64,000 nt of DNA from Eubacterium callanderi (GTDB taxonomy: Bacteria > Bacillota > Clostridia > Eubacteriales > Eubacteriaceae). Below, piece after piece: positions 47,407 through 56,593 of the stretch; the first letter of the stretch is position 1, and every line of letters starts with the position of its first letter. The stretch lies in NCBI RefSeq assembly GCF_900142645.1, contig NZ_FRBP01000001.1, positions 62,001 to 126,000 on the forward strand. The letters are read 5' to 3'. Position numbers and translations under genes: made by a program. The notes under the pieces are model-generated. The model did no database searches, was not told the DNA's origin, and saw only the letters and a program-made list of their open reading frames with translations.

Positions 47407-47431
47407 GATGGCAGCCATTACAGCTGCCATC
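47407..47431 (-). terminator. hairpin between dnaK and dnaJ
   Basis: GATGGCAGC (47407-47415) pairs with GCTGCCATC (47423-47431). The T-tract is weak, so it may be a partial terminator that lowers dnaJ relative to dnaK. Confidence 0.55.
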
Positions 47432-47471
47432 TCCTAAAGTCTATCTTATTGTCGGGCTCACAGCGGACGTC

Positions 47472-49307
47472 TTACTTGTCGTCGTCGCTGACTTCTTCGT
47501 ATTCAGCTTCTACGACGTCATCGTCGCCCTTCTGGTCAGCAGACTGCTGTTCCGCGGTCTGTTCCTGAGCGGTCTGTTCGTACATTTTCTGAGCGATCGG
47601 ATATAAAGCTTCGTTTAATTCTTCGATGGCTTTATTGATTGCCTCAACGTCTTCGCCTTCACCTGCGGTCTTAACCTTATCAATGGCGGCGGTTACCTTG
47701 CTCTTTTCATCGTCGGTAATCTTGCCTTCCATGTCCTTCAGGGACTGTTCTGCCTGGTAAGCAGTTGAGTCTGCGTTGTTCTTGGCTTCGATCAGGTCTT
47801 TTGCTTTTTTATCTTCAGCTGCGTGCTGTTCAGCTTCTTTTACAGCCTTGTCGATATCATCTTCACTCATGTTAGTGGTTGATTTGATCACAACATTCTG
47901 AGATTTGCCGGTGCCTAAGTCCTTGGCAGATACGTTGACAATACCGTTGGCGTCAATATCAAAGGTTACTTCGATCTGTGGAATACCACGTCTTGCAGCC
48001 GGGATACCAGTTAACTGGAAACGGCCCAGAGTCTTGTTGCCAGAAGCCATTTCACGTTCACCCTGTAATACATGGATGTCTACAGCAGTCTGGTTGTCAG
48101 CAGCGGTAGAGAATACCTGGCTCTTCTTGGTCGGGATGGTGGTGTTGCGTTCGATCAGTTTTGTGAATACGCCGCCCAGGGTTTCGATCCCTAAGGAAAG
48201 CGGGGTAACGTCGAGCAGGAGCACGTCGTTGACTTCGCCGGCCAGTACACCACCCTGGATAGCTGCGCCAATGGCAACACATTCGTCAGGGTTAATGCCC
48301 TTGTAGGCATCTTCACCGGTTAAGTTCTTAACCGCATCCTGTACTGCCGGGATTCTTGTGGAACCACCAACCAGGATCACCTTGTTCAGTTCGTTTTTGC
48401 CAAGGCCTGCGTCGCTCATCGCTTTTGAGACAGGTCCTTCAGTTTCTCTTACAAGACCAGAGGTTAACTCGTCGAATTTCGCTCTTGTCAGGGAGAGTTC
48501 CAAATGCTGCGGTCCTTCTGCGGTTGCAGTGATAAACGGCAGGTTAATGTCGGATTTCATAACGCTGGAGAGTTCGATTTTAGCCTTTTCAGCAGCTTCT
48601 TTCAAACGCTGTAACGCCATTTTATCAGATTTCAGGTCGATACCGTGGGATTTTTTGAATTCATCCGCCATCCAGTCAATGACCTTGTTGTCAAAGTCGT
48701 CGCCGCCAAGGTTGTTGTTCCCGTTGGTCGCCTTAACTTCGAAAACGCCGTCGCCTAATTCCAGGATGGATACGTCGAAGGTACCGCCGCCAAGGTCATA
48801 AACCATAATTTTCTGGTTGTCTGCCTTGTCAAGACCATAAGCCAGTGAAGCAGCGGTTGGTTCGTTGATGATACGCAGTACATCTAAGCCGGCAATTTTA
48901 CCAGCATCCTTGGTTGCCTGTCTCTGAGCATCGCTGAAGTAAGCAGGTACCGTGATAACAGCCTTGGTAACTGTTTCGCCAAGGTAGGCTTCTGCGTCTG
49001 ATTTTAATTTCTGCAGGATCATTGCAGAGATTTCCTGCGGTGTATAGCTCTTATCGTCGATGGTTACCTTATAGTCAGTCCCCATGTGTCTCTTGATGGA
49101 AGCGACTGTACGGTCCGGATTGGTGACAGCCTGACGTTTAGCTACCTGGCCGACCAGTCTTTCACCGTCTTTGGTGAATGCGACAACGGACGGCGTTGTA
49201 CGGTTCCCTTCTGCATTTGGGATAACAACCGGTTCGCCACCTTCCAAAACAGCTACGCAAGAGTTTGTAGTACCTAAGTCAATACCAATAATTTTTTCTT
49301 TACCCAT
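47472..49307 (-). CDS. dnaK: chaperone protein DnaK
   Basis: This 611-residue Hsp70 has the ATPase domain (about 1-360, with [10 protein letters not shown] and GGGTFDVS), the substrate-binding domain and the helical lid, ending in the usual acidic tail EEVSDDDK. It is shorter than proteobacterial DnaK in the lobe-II region, as is typical of Firmicutes. It is part of the hrcA-grpE-dnaK-dnaJ heat-shock operon. Confidence 0.98.
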   Translation of the reverse strand: MGKEKIIGIDLGTTNSCVAVLEGGEPVVIPNAEGNRTTPSVVAFTKDGERLVGQVAKRQAVTNPDRTVASIKRHMGTDYKVTIDDKSYTPQEISAMILQKLKSDAEAYLGETVTKAVITVPAYFSDAQRQATKDAGKIAGLDVLRIINEPTAASLAYGLDKADNQKIMVYDLGGGTFDVSILELGDGVFEVKATNGNNNLGGDDFDNKVIDWMADEFKKSHGIDLKSDKMALQRLKEAAEKAKIELSSVMKSDINLPFITATAEGPQHLELSLTRAKFDELTSGLVRETEGPVSKAMSDAGLGKNELNKVILVGGSTRIPAVQDAVKNLTGEDAYKGINPDECVAIGAAIQGGVLAGEVNDVLLLDVTPLSLGIETLGGVFTKLIERNTTIPTKKSQVFSTAADNQTAVDIHVLQGEREMASGNKTLGRFQLTGIPAARRGIPQIEVTFDIDANGIVNVSAKDLGTGKSQNVVIKSTTNMSEDDIDKAVKEAEQHAAEDKKAKDLIEAKNNADSTAYQAEQSLKDMEGKITDDEKSKVTAAIDKVKTAGEGEDVEAINKAIEELNEALYPIAQKMYEQTAQEQTAEQQSADQKGDDDVVEAEYEEVSDDDK

Positions 49308-49412
49308 AATATATGTCCTCCTATTGATTCGAAAGTTTGTTTTCCAGATTTAATTGCCGACCGGATGGCCGGACTTTGCGTCGTTTCCAAAACGCCGACG
49401 CCATGCGTTTTT

Positions 49413-49988
49413 TTACTTCTGATTAACCTTAACCATTGCGGGTCTTATGACCTTGTCCTTAAAAGTGTAGCCCTTCTGGAAAACCTCCAGAACAACCTGA
49501 TCATCTTTTTCAGGATCTTCTCCAACAGCAACGCCGTGGTGGAAGTTCGGATCAAAGGCAGTGCCCACGCAGTCAATTTCCTGCAGGCCTTCCTCATTCA
49601 GAACACCGATTAACTGCTTGAAAACCATCTGGACACCCTCGCGGTATTTATCCGCATTGTCATCATCGGCTGCCGCTTCGGCGCGGTCCAGGTTGTCAAG
49701 CACTGGTAAAAGCTTTGTGACAAAGCCTTCAAGAGCAAACTGGTAAATGTCGGTCTTTTCCTTCTGCGTTCTTTTTTTATAGTTTTCAAAATCCGCCTGA
49801 AGGCGCATAAGACGCTCCATCGCTGCTTCCTCAGCTTTGGCCGCTTCATTTACCGATTTTTCAACATCCTCAACAGCTTCCTCTGCTGCCTGTTCTTCTG
49901 TTGTCTGTTCCTCTGCTGCCTGCTTCTCCGTAGCTTTTTCCTTAACGGTTTCGTCTACGTTTTGTTCCATCTTTTCTTCCTTAGCCAT
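49413..49988 (-). CDS. grpE: nucleotide exchange factor GrpE
   Basis: This 191-residue protein releases ADP from DnaK. It has a long Glu/Ala-rich N-terminal extension (about 1-50), the coiled-coil dimerisation helix (about 50-115) and the C-terminal beta-wing domain with the GVAVGEDPEKDDQVVLEVFQKGY stretch split by turns (about 152-174). It lies eight bp from hrcA and 105 bp from dnaK. Confidence 0.95.
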   Translation of the reverse strand: MAKEEKMEQNVDETVKEKATEKQAAEEQTTEEQAAEEAVEDVEKSVNEAAKAEEAAMERLMRLQADFENYKKRTQKEKTDIYQFALEGFVTKLLPVLDNLDRAEAAADDDNADKYREGVQMVFKQLIGVLNEEGLQEIDCVGTAFDPNFHHGVAVGEDPEKDDQVVLEVFQKGYTFKDKVIRPAMVKVNQK

Positions 49989-49996
49989 TTAACCAC

Positions 49997-51031
49997 CTAT
50001 TTCATTAATAATTTTGTTAAGTTTGTGTTCAGTTCATTTCTTATATAATCAAGAACCGAGGAGACATTGTCATAATTCATCCTCGTTGGTCCTATGACCC
50101 CAAAAGCACCTACGGTCTTTCCTTCCAGCTCGTAGGTTGTTGTAATAATACTGAATTCCTTCAGATTCTCATTATCATTTTCATCCCCGATGCTGATGTT
50201 AATCACCTGACTGGTGTCATCATTTGAAAGGATACCCGCCAGCAGCGGTTTCTCCTCAATCACATTGACCAGGTGACGGATTTTTTCCACATCACTGAAT
50301 TCAGGATAATTGAAAAGATTTGTCAGACCCATGGAGTGGATGTCTGAAGCCTCTTCCATCAAAGTATCCCTTAATACCGGAAGAATTTCCCGGAGCAAAT
50401 TGCTTTCGTCCGGAGACAATTCCTGAATCTGATCAACCAGCTCCATATTAATTTCCTGGAAGGAAATATTTTTGAGGAAGCTGTTTAAGACATTACTCAG
50501 TTTCAGAGCCAAAGTGGTGTCAATTTCCTGCGAAAGGGTCATTTCAATGTTCTTTGCCATCCCTTCATAGGTGACCACAATGAGTAAAACCCGTTCCTTA
50601 ATTAAAGGAACAATCTGTACGTGCTTGCAGTTAAAGCAGGAAACCCGCGGCGACAGCACAACAGAGGTGTAGTTTGTCAGCTGGGACAGCACCTTTGCCG
50701 TGTGGTTCATGGTGTTATCCAGCTCCCTTGTTATTTTAAGATACCCATTATGGATGTCATTTCTCACAACCTTAGCTAATTTTTGAATTTGCATGATCTC
50801 ATCGACATAATAGCGGTATGCCAGCTGAGTCGGAATTCTTCCAGATGAGGTGTGCGGCTGCATTAAAAAGCCCAGGTCTTCGAGATCAGCCATTTCGTTC
50901 CGGATGGTCGCAGGGCTGATGCCAAGGTTATAACGCTTTGACAAGGTCCGGGAGCCTACCGGTTCGGCGGTATTGATGTAATCCTTAATGATTACCTCCA
51001 ATATCTTCTTCTTTCTCTCTTTCAAGTCCAT
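49997..51031 (-). CDS. hrcA: heat-inducible transcription repressor HrcA
   Basis: This 344-residue repressor binds CIRCE elements and keeps the heat-shock operon off until GroEL becomes limiting. It has the N-terminal winged helix (about 1-75, including TLSKRYNLGISPATIRNEMADLE) and the GAF-like core and dimerisation domains. The start ATG at 51031 has an AAAGAGGTG box; the upstream GTG at 51040 overlaps this box. The perfect CIRCE at 51048-51074 precedes it. Confidence 0.96.
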   Translation of the reverse strand: MDLKERKKKILEVIIKDYINTAEPVGSRTLSKRYNLGISPATIRNEMADLEDLGFLMQPHTSSGRIPTQLAYRYYVDEIMQIQKLAKVVRNDIHNGYLKITRELDNTMNHTAKVLSQLTNYTSVVLSPRVSCFNCKHVQIVPLIKERVLLIVVTYEGMAKNIEMTLSQEIDTTLALKLSNVLNSFLKNISFQEINMELVDQIQELSPDESNLLREILPVLRDTLMEEASDIHSMGLTNLFNYPEFSDVEKIRHLVNVIEEKPLLAGILSNDDTSQVINISIGDENDNENLKEFSIITTTYELEGKTVGAFGVIGPTRMNYDNVSSVLDYIRNELNTNLTKLLMK

Positions 51032-51047
51032 TTTGTTCACCTCTTTA

Positions 51048-51074
51048 TTAGCACTCGTTACATGTGAGTGCTAA
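51048..51074. promoter_or_regulatory. CIRCE operator
   Basis: A perfect CIRCE: TTAGCACTC (51048-51056), nine bases, GAGTGCTAA (51066-51074), placed between the -10 box and the hrcA start. It is the HrcA binding site for the hrcA-grpE-dnaK-dnaJ operon. Confidence 0.97.
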
Positions 51075-51086
51075 TATCTTGACTAT

Positions 51087-51115
51087 AATATACCACCAGG
51101 GTCTTACTTTGTCAA
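51087..51115 (-). promoter_or_regulatory. heat-shock operon promoter
   Basis: On the minus strand TTGACA (51110-51115), a 17-bp spacer and TATATT (51087-51092) form a sigma-A promoter, with the CIRCE immediately downstream over the start region. Confidence 0.82.
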
Positions 51116-51207
51116 TAGATTTCTATAAGATAAATGTCAAGTTTTTAAGATTTAAACATTATTTAAGCAAGGCCGTCCACGGCGTATTCCACCACAGCAG
51201 ACCCACT

Positions 51208-52347
51208 CTAAACAAAGGCTACAAACACCTGATTCGCCAGGTCCTGCCCCTTTGGGGTAAGCCGGATCACCTGATCCTCACGCGTGAGAAGGCCCCGCTC
51301 TACAAGGCTTCCGATTTCCTCAAAATCCTCAAAAAAACTACTGCCAAACAGTTCCCGGTAATCCGCATCATCCACACCGCACATGCGCCGCAGGCCCAGA
51401 AACATAAAGTCGCCCTTTTTCTCCTGGGCGTCCAGAGTATGCGCCTCGAGCACCGGGGCTTTTCCCTGCGTGACCAGAGCGCAGTAGTCTTCCATATCCA
51501 TCACATTGGTTCGGCGCTCTTCCTTGTAATAGGAGGCTGCCCCCAGTCCAAAGCCCACATAGGGCTTCATCACCCAGTACAGGCTGTTGTGACGGCTTTC
51601 CCAGCCATTTCTCGCAAAGTTTGACAGCTCATACTGCTCAAAGCCGTTCTCAGCCAGACCATCAATGATGGCGTGCTGCATCTGCCGTTCAAGCCCCTCG
51701 TCCGGCACCGGCAGCTTTCCCTGGCGGTACAGCGTGTCAAAGGCTGTTCCCTCCTCGATTTTCAGGCTGTAGCAGGAAATATGCTTTATGGGCGCAAAGG
51801 CGGTAAGCCGGTCAATATCCTGCCGCACATCCTCCAGGGTCTGCCCCGGCAGGCCGAACATCAAATCCGCTGAAATATTCTCAAATCCCGCGCCTACCAG
51901 CAAATCAAGAGACGCCACGAAATCCGCGCAGGTGTGGATACGCCCCAGAGCCTTCAGCCCCCTGTCGCTTGTGGTCTGGAGACCCATGCTCACACGGTTG
52001 AGGCCCATGCTGCGGTAAGCCCGGCATTTCGCATCGGTCAGGGTTCCAGGGTTCGCCTCAATGGTCGCCTCAATGGCCGCCTCTGGCAGCTTAAAGCACT
52101 CACGGATACAGTCCATGACCTTTCCGATATAACCGGCCGCCACATAGGAGGGCGTGCCCCCGCCAAAATAAACCGTTCCCGCGGGCAGCCTGCCATGCTC
52201 AGCCGCGAAGGCCTTTATCTCAAGGCAGACCGCGTCAAAATAGCGCCCGGCCTCAGCCTCGCCAAGACCTGCCCATGAGGGAAAGTCACAGTAACGGCAC
52301 TTCTGCCGGCAGAAGGGGACATGCACATAAATTCCGACATTTTCCAT
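51208..52347 (-). CDS. hemW: radical SAM family haem chaperone HemW
   Basis: This 379-residue HemN-like radical SAM protein has the cluster motif CRQKCRYCDF near residue 13, GGGTPSY near 64 and the C-terminal winged-helix part. It lacks the N-terminal extension of coproporphyrinogen dehydrogenase HemN; such short forms are now generally regarded as haem-trafficking HemW. Its position next to the hrcA operon is the standard Firmicute arrangement (hemW-hrcA). Confidence 0.92.
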   Translation of the reverse strand: MENVGIYVHVPFCRQKCRYCDFPSWAGLGEAEAGRYFDAVCLEIKAFAAEHGRLPAGTVYFGGGTPSYVAAGYIGKVMDCIRECFKLPEAAIEATIEANPGTLTDAKCRAYRSMGLNRVSMGLQTTSDRGLKALGRIHTCADFVASLDLLVGAGFENISADLMFGLPGQTLEDVRQDIDRLTAFAPIKHISCYSLKIEEGTAFDTLYRQGKLPVPDEGLERQMQHAIIDGLAENGFEQYELSNFARNGWESRHNSLYWVMKPYVGFGLGAASYYKEERRTNVMDMEDYCALVTQGKAPVLEAHTLDAQEKKGDFMFLGLRRMCGVDDADYRELFGSSFFEDFEEIGSLVERGLLTREDQVIRLTPKGQDLANQVFVAFV

Positions 52348-52466
52348 TAAAACGCTCCTTTTTATAAAATATGATGAAAAAACAAATTGTCACCAGGACA
52401 AATTTAAGTCTTTATGTTACAATATATTCTATATAATAAAGTAGAAAGAGTCAAAGGAGTGAACAT

Positions 52467-53435
52467 ATGAAAAAATTTGTAGGCATTGGGGCGCTTATTG
52501 CCGCGGCTGCCGCAGTCCCATATCTGATTCATAAAAAACGCCAGAAAAAGCTTCAGGCAGAAGATTTTAGCCAGAACGACAGCCTCCCGCTTCCAGAGAA
52601 AAACCCCTGGGAAACCGATTTTAAGGACGAAGACCACCTGATCTTCTGTGACGAGTCCAACCTGGGCAAGCGGCTGATCCAGCTGGAAAATTCCATCAAT
52701 ATCCGCGATATCGGCGGCTATACCGGCCTGGACGGACGCAGGACAAAATGGCGCAAGGTGATCCGCAGCGAGGAGCTGGCCCACCTTTCCGATAAGGATG
52801 TGGAATACTTTGAGGAACTCGGCCTCAAGCATGTCTTTGACTTCAGGGACGCGCCTAAAGCCAAGGCCATGCCGGACAAGCTGCCCTCCACCGCAGATTA
52901 CAAAAACATTCCGGTGCTCAAAAATATTCCCTTCAGCCACAACGAGATCGACTTTACAGCCCCTGACGGCATTGATGCGTTCATGCGCAAAATCTACCGC
53001 TACCAGGTCGAAAACGCCGCTCCGCTTTACGCAGAAATCCTCAAGGTCATGACCGACCCCAACCAATACCCCATCCTGTACCACTGCACCAACGGAAAGG
53101 ACCGCACCGGCTTCATGACTGCCCTCATTCTGCTGATCTGCGGTGTACCGGAGGAAACCATCATCTCGGATTACTCCCTGACCAACCTGACCTTCGATGA
53201 AGCCTTCGAGGTTCTCGGCACCATCATGGCCGATGAAATGAACGAGGCCAAGGGTATTTCCAAAGACCAGCTCAAGGATTTCTTTGGCGTCAAGCCTGAA
53301 TGGCTGAAGATCCAGCTGAACTACATCAAGGAAAACTACGAAAATGTCGACGCTTACCTGCTTGATAAAACCGATCTGACAAAAGAAGATCTGGACAAAA
53401 TCCGCGAAAACATGCTGGAAGCGCCAAGCGTATAA
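52467..53435 (+). CDS. tyrosine-protein phosphatase (Y_phosphatase3 type)
   Basis: This 322-residue protein has a hydrophobic N-terminal segment (about 4-19, a signal or membrane anchor with basic flank) and a phosphatase domain with the P-loop HCTNGKDRTG (Cys about 203, Arg about 209). The ISDYSLTNLTF stretch follows the P-loop, as in Y_phosphatase3 proteins that dephosphorylate phosphotyrosine or phosphoinositides. An anchor suggests action at or outside the membrane. An AAAGGAG box precedes the ATG. Confidence 0.88.
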   Translation: MKKFVGIGALIAAAAAVPYLIHKKRQKKLQAEDFSQNDSLPLPEKNPWETDFKDEDHLIFCDESNLGKRLIQLENSINIRDIGGYTGLDGRRTKWRKVIRSEELAHLSDKDVEYFEELGLKHVFDFRDAPKAKAMPDKLPSTADYKNIPVLKNIPFSHNEIDFTAPDGIDAFMRKIYRYQVENAAPLYAEILKVMTDPNQYPILYHCTNGKDRTGFMTALILLICGVPEETIISDYSLTNLTFDEAFEVLGTIMADEMNEAKGISKDQLKDFFGVKPEWLKIQLNYIKENYENVDAYLLDKTDLTKEDLDKIRENMLEAPSV

Positions 53436-53439
53436 AAAA

Positions 53440-53471
53440 CAAAACGGACGGCAGATCTGCCGTCCATTTTA
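53440..53471 (+). terminator. rho-independent terminator after phosphatase gene
   Basis: GGACGGCAGA and TCTGCCGTCC pair directly with no loop bases left over in a perfect palindrome, followed by ATTTTAATT. Confidence 0.78.
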
Positions 53472-53485
53472 ATTGGAGAAACATC

Positions 53486-54379
53486 ATGCAGACCCATCGC
53501 CTGTTCGAAATTATCTACCTGCTTCTGGACAAGGGGCAGATGACCGCCAGCGAGCTGGCAAACCATTTTGAAGTCTCTGTCCGCACCATTTACCGGGACA
53601 TTGACCGCCTGAGCGTTAGCGGCGTCCCCATTTACACCAACGTGGGAAAAAACGGCGGCATCGCCCTCATGGACGGGTACACCCTGGATAAGTCCATCCT
53701 GAGCGACGCTGAGCAGAATGAAATCCTCATGGCCCTTCAAAGCCTTAAAGCCGTCGAGTACCCGGACCCTGACGGCCTGCTCACCAAACTGGGAACTTTT
53801 TTTAAAAAGAACCAGCAAAGCTGGATCGAGGTGGATTTTACGGGCTGGGGCGGTTCCATACAGGACCGGAAGCGCTCAGACGAGCTCAAAAACGCCATTC
53901 TCAACCGGCGCACCATCCACTTTTCCTACTGGAGCGCCGACGGGAAGAAAAGCGAGCGCACCGCTGATCCCATCAAGCTGCTGTTCAAAGGCCACAACTG
54001 GTATCTTCAGGCCTACTGCCATACGAGACAGGACTACCGCGTGTTCAAGCTGTTCCGCATCCAGGACCTGCAGGTGCTGGGGGACACCTTTGAGCCCTAT
54101 CCCGCCGTCCCCTTTACCGAAACAGCTAAAACCGTCATGACCCCGCTCCACTTTACCATCCTTAAAAACCGGGCCTACCGGGTTTACGACGAGTTCGCCG
54201 GTGCCCAGGTTACCCCGCTGCCCGGGGGCGACTTTGACGTGCGCACCTGTCTGCCTGTGGACAACTGGCTCATAGGCTACCTTCTTTCCTTTGGCGGCGA
54301 CCTGATCCTCCATTCCCCCAAACCCCTCTGCGCGTCCCTGAAAGAGGAGCTTGAAAAAGCTCTGGCCCATTATACCTGA
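53486..54379 (+). CDS. HTH/WYL domain transcriptional regulator
   Basis: This 297-residue regulator has an N-terminal HTH_11-type winged helix (about 1-60, ASELANHFEVSVRTIYRDIDRL) and a WYL domain (about 130-215, with the GHNWYLQAYCH core), a fold that senses nucleotide or other ligands. A C-terminal WCX-like part follows. The regulated genes are unknown. It has a TTGGAGAAAC box before the ATG and directly follows the phosphatase terminator. Confidence 0.9.
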   Translation: MQTHRLFEIIYLLLDKGQMTASELANHFEVSVRTIYRDIDRLSVSGVPIYTNVGKNGGIALMDGYTLDKSILSDAEQNEILMALQSLKAVEYPDPDGLLTKLGTFFKKNQQSWIEVDFTGWGGSIQDRKRSDELKNAILNRRTIHFSYWSADGKKSERTADPIKLLFKGHNWYLQAYCHTRQDYRVFKLFRIQDLQVLGDTFEPYPAVPFTETAKTVMTPLHFTILKNRAYRVYDEFAGAQVTPLPGGDFDVRTCLPVDNWLIGYLLSFGGDLILHSPKPLCASLKEELEKALAHYT

Positions 54380-54396
54380 TACCAGCACACCCGGCT

Positions 54397-55038
54397 TTAC
54401 AGACGTCTCAGATACTCCTCATCCCCGAGCAGTTCCCGCTTCACCCTGTCCAGCGCACGGCTGCACTGTTTATGGACAGTGGAGCGGCTCTTCCCCCTTT
54501 TCCTGGCGATCTCGGCGTAGCTGATACCTTCCATGAAATGCCGGCAGACCGCCTCATAGGTTTTCTGCTCCATCTTTTCTTGCATCACCTCCAGCACCTT
54601 CTGCGCCATACAGCCTCTGATGGCCAGCTCCTCCGTATTCTCCTCAGCCGGAAGCTGGTTCTTTTTCACGCACTCCCCTCTCTGGACTCCGGCTGTTTTT
54701 TCATCCATCGAGTAGATAAACCGCCTTTTCTCAAGTCCAATGCGCCAAATCCGGTTTGAAATCATAAACCGCAGACGGTTTTTAAGGTAATACCGGAAAT
54801 ACACATGCCGGTACTTTTCCGTGTCAAAATCCTCAATGGCCTCCAATATCTGCAAGCAGGCCTCCTGGTACATTTCCTCCCGCTCCTCTTTATCATAAAA
54901 AGACCGGTAAACCATGCTGTAAGCCATGGGCTTGAAAAGATTGACCACTGCCAGCTTCATGTCCTTGTCGCCCCGCTTAGCCATCTCGATAAAGCGGAGG
55001 ATCTCGGCCTGGTTGTCCTGCTCATTCACCGCTTGCAT
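54397..55038 (-). CDS. sigma-70 family RNA polymerase sigma factor
   Basis: This 213-residue protein has a region 2-like segment (about 25-90, with EEMYQEACLQILEAIEDFD and IWRIGLEKRR after it) and a region 4-like HTH (about 160-200, SYAEIARKRGKSRSTVHKQCSRAL). It is too short for a primary sigma; the length is like group 4/5 factors such as TcdR or UviA, but it lies in a phage-type operon. The ATG at 55038 is favoured over the one at 55044, which abuts the GGAGGG box. It overlaps the loader gene by 17 bases and is the last gene of that operon. Which promoters it serves is unknown. Confidence 0.75.
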   Translation of the reverse strand: MQAVNEQDNQAEILRFIEMAKRGDKDMKLAVVNLFKPMAYSMVYRSFYDKEEREEMYQEACLQILEAIEDFDTEKYRHVYFRYYLKNRLRFMISNRIWRIGLEKRRFIYSMDEKTAGVQRGECVKKNQLPAEENTEELAIRGCMAQKVLEVMQEKMEQKTYEAVCRHFMEGISYAEIARKRGKSRSTVHKQCSRALDRVKRELLGDEEYLRRL

Positions 55039-55594
55039 TTTCATCCCTCCTCTGCTCAGGCGGCAGGGTTTTCTGAGCGGCCAGCTCCCCGATCATGCCG
55101 CGCACACTTTCCGGAAGCTCCTCAAGGGCGCGTTTACGCCCCCGGCTGGCCCGGTAGCTGCGCATAAAATTGGACTGAATGACCGAGTGAAAGGTGCCCG
55201 CCTCCATCAATGCCCACTCCCGGAGGCTGGCCGGAGAGCCCACAATGCCGCGGATATCCTCCGGCAGCTTGTCGAATTCCTCCTCGGCGTACCAGGCCGA
55301 ATTTTTAACCGCCCTGGAAAGCTGGTTCCAGGCCTCCATTTCCGAGAGCTCCGGCGGCGCGGTGAGCAGCCTCAGCTTGTCCAGAACCATGCCCACAGAG
55401 GGCGGAAAACCCTTAGTGTCACTGGCGATAAAGGCCCGCACCGCACCGGATACCAGCCCGTACTCATACTCCTCAAACATCCCCTGCCAGAGGCTGACCA
55501 CAGTTTTCAGGTCCTCCTCCGACTGGTTATTGTAATAATAGGGATAGGCCGCCCTGATGACCGCCAGAATTTTTAACGTTTCGTTTCGGTTCAC
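55022..55594 (-). CDS. phage-type replicative helicase loader/inhibitor (G39P-like)
   Basis: This 190-residue protein resembles the loader-and-inhibitor family of phage SPP1 gp39/G40P loader: AYPYYYNNQSEEDLKTVVSLW (split by a turn) at the start, FIASDTKGFPPSVGMVLDKLR near residue 58, KNSAWYAEEEFDKLPEDIRGIVGS near 97 and a C-terminal SNFMRSYRASRGRKRALE that in gp39 contacts helicase. Such proteins deliver the replicative helicase to a phage origin. The start is GTG, overlapping the previous stop at ATGTGA, with a GGAGGA box. Confidence 0.75.
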   Translation of the reverse strand: MNRNETLKILAVIRAAYPYYYNNQSEEDLKTVVSLWQGMFEEYEYGLVSGAVRAFIASDTKGFPPSVGMVLDKLRLLTAPPELSEMEAWNQLSRAVKNSAWYAEEEFDKLPEDIRGIVGSPASLREWALMEAGTFHSVIQSNFMRSYRASRGRKRALEELPESVRGMIGELAAQKTLPPEQRRDENASGE

Positions 55595-56073
55595 ATTTCC
55601 TCCTCATCGCTTAACATTTTTAAAAAAGGATTGGTGGTTTCCTTTTGTCTCTTTTTGTCTGGTTTGTTCTGTTTATAGAATGTGGTACTGCCGCCTGTAC
55701 GGCTCCCTGTCTCACTGCCCGCACCACTGCCTGTACTGCTGCCTGTACTACTGCCCTTACTGCCGCGCGCCTCCCGGACCCGCAGGGATACCGGATAAAT
55801 GTGATATTTTGCCGGTATCACCCCAGACGATCCGGGCAGGTAGTCAATGAGCTCCCTCTCTTTAAGCACCTTCCGCGCCTTATGGATTCCACTGTCCGAA
55901 AGCCCCGAAAAAGCCTGCAGCGTCATATTCGGCGCTGTAAACCAGCTCTTCCAGCCACAGAGGTTATTGATCATCATGAGCCCGTGCCACAGGGATATCT
56001 GCCCGGAGGCCAGAGGCCTCAGCAGCAGATAATCCCGCATGGCGTTGAGCTCCGCCAGGTAGTTAAGCCCCAT
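55591..56073 (-). CDS. winged-helix replication initiator-like protein
   Basis: This 160-residue protein starts with a DnaD/replisome-organiser-type N-terminal winged helix (about residues 1-95; SLWHGLMMINNLCGW and SDSGIHKARKVLKER). After it comes a Ser/Gly/Thr-rich low-complexity linker (about 105-132) and a basic C-terminal end. Such proteins bind phage origins. Stop and start codons overlap those of the flanking genes, so the operon is translationally coupled. The DNA target site is unknown. Confidence 0.65.
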   Translation of the reverse strand: MGLNYLAELNAMRDYLLLRPLASGQISLWHGLMMINNLCGWKSWFTAPNMTLQAFSGLSDSGIHKARKVLKERELIDYLPGSSGVIPAKYHIYPVSLRVREARGSKGSSTGSSTGSGAGSETGSRTGGSTTFYKQNKPDKKRQKETTNPFLKMLSDEEEM

Positions 56074-56593
56074 TCTCCACCTGCTCCAGCATCTCCTCCA
56101 GCTTTTGGCAGCGGCGGTGCGTGCCGATCAGCACACGGGCCAGTGTCCCGGCCTCACAGCCGTATTCCTCGGCTGGAACCGGTTCACTCCCCTCCTCATA
56201 GTGGTAAAGGATGGAGGTCTTTGCGTCCCCCTTATGCAGCATTTCCAGGGCGTGTACCTTTCGTTCAAACTGCTCCTTCGCCCATTCCATTTTTACATCG
56301 TCCTTTATAAACAGCAGCAGCCCGCGCAACCCCTGCATGTTCACCATCCACATGTGGCGGTGCCTTCCCCCAAAATACACCCGGCGCTTGCACTTGCTTC
56401 CCAAAACGATGAGCCCGGCCAGCTTGCTGGCTGAGGTCTGGCCGAGCAGGGGCAGGATCGGGCTCAGCGCCAGCCATACCTCCGGCTCTCCGCCGTAATA
56501 CATAGGCGGGTCAATGACCGCCGGTATTGTCTCAAGGCCCGGCAGCCAGAGCGTATCATAGCAGGTTGTGTCTGTAATGGTAAACTTATGCAT
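56063..56593 (-). CDS. unknown protein in phage-type operon (176 residues)
   Basis: This protein is not recognised. The ATG at 56593 overlaps the stop of the preceding gene by eight bases, which is the typical spacing in this operon; a longer frame upstream lies inside that gene and is rejected. There is no membrane segment; the middle part contains LALSPILPLLGQTSAS, a hydrophobic patch, and the C-terminus is a charged helix. Codon use is GC-rich like its neighbours. It is probably a phage-module protein whose function cannot be read from sequence. Confidence 0.6.
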   Translation of the reverse strand: MHKFTITDTTCYDTLWLPGLETIPAVIDPPMYYGGEPEVWLALSPILPLLGQTSASKLAGLIVLGSKCKRRVYFGGRHRHMWMVNMQGLRGLLLFIKDDVKMEWAKEQFERKVHALEMLHKGDAKTSILYHYEEGSEPVPAEEYGCEAGTLARVLIGTHRRCQKLEEMLEQVENGA

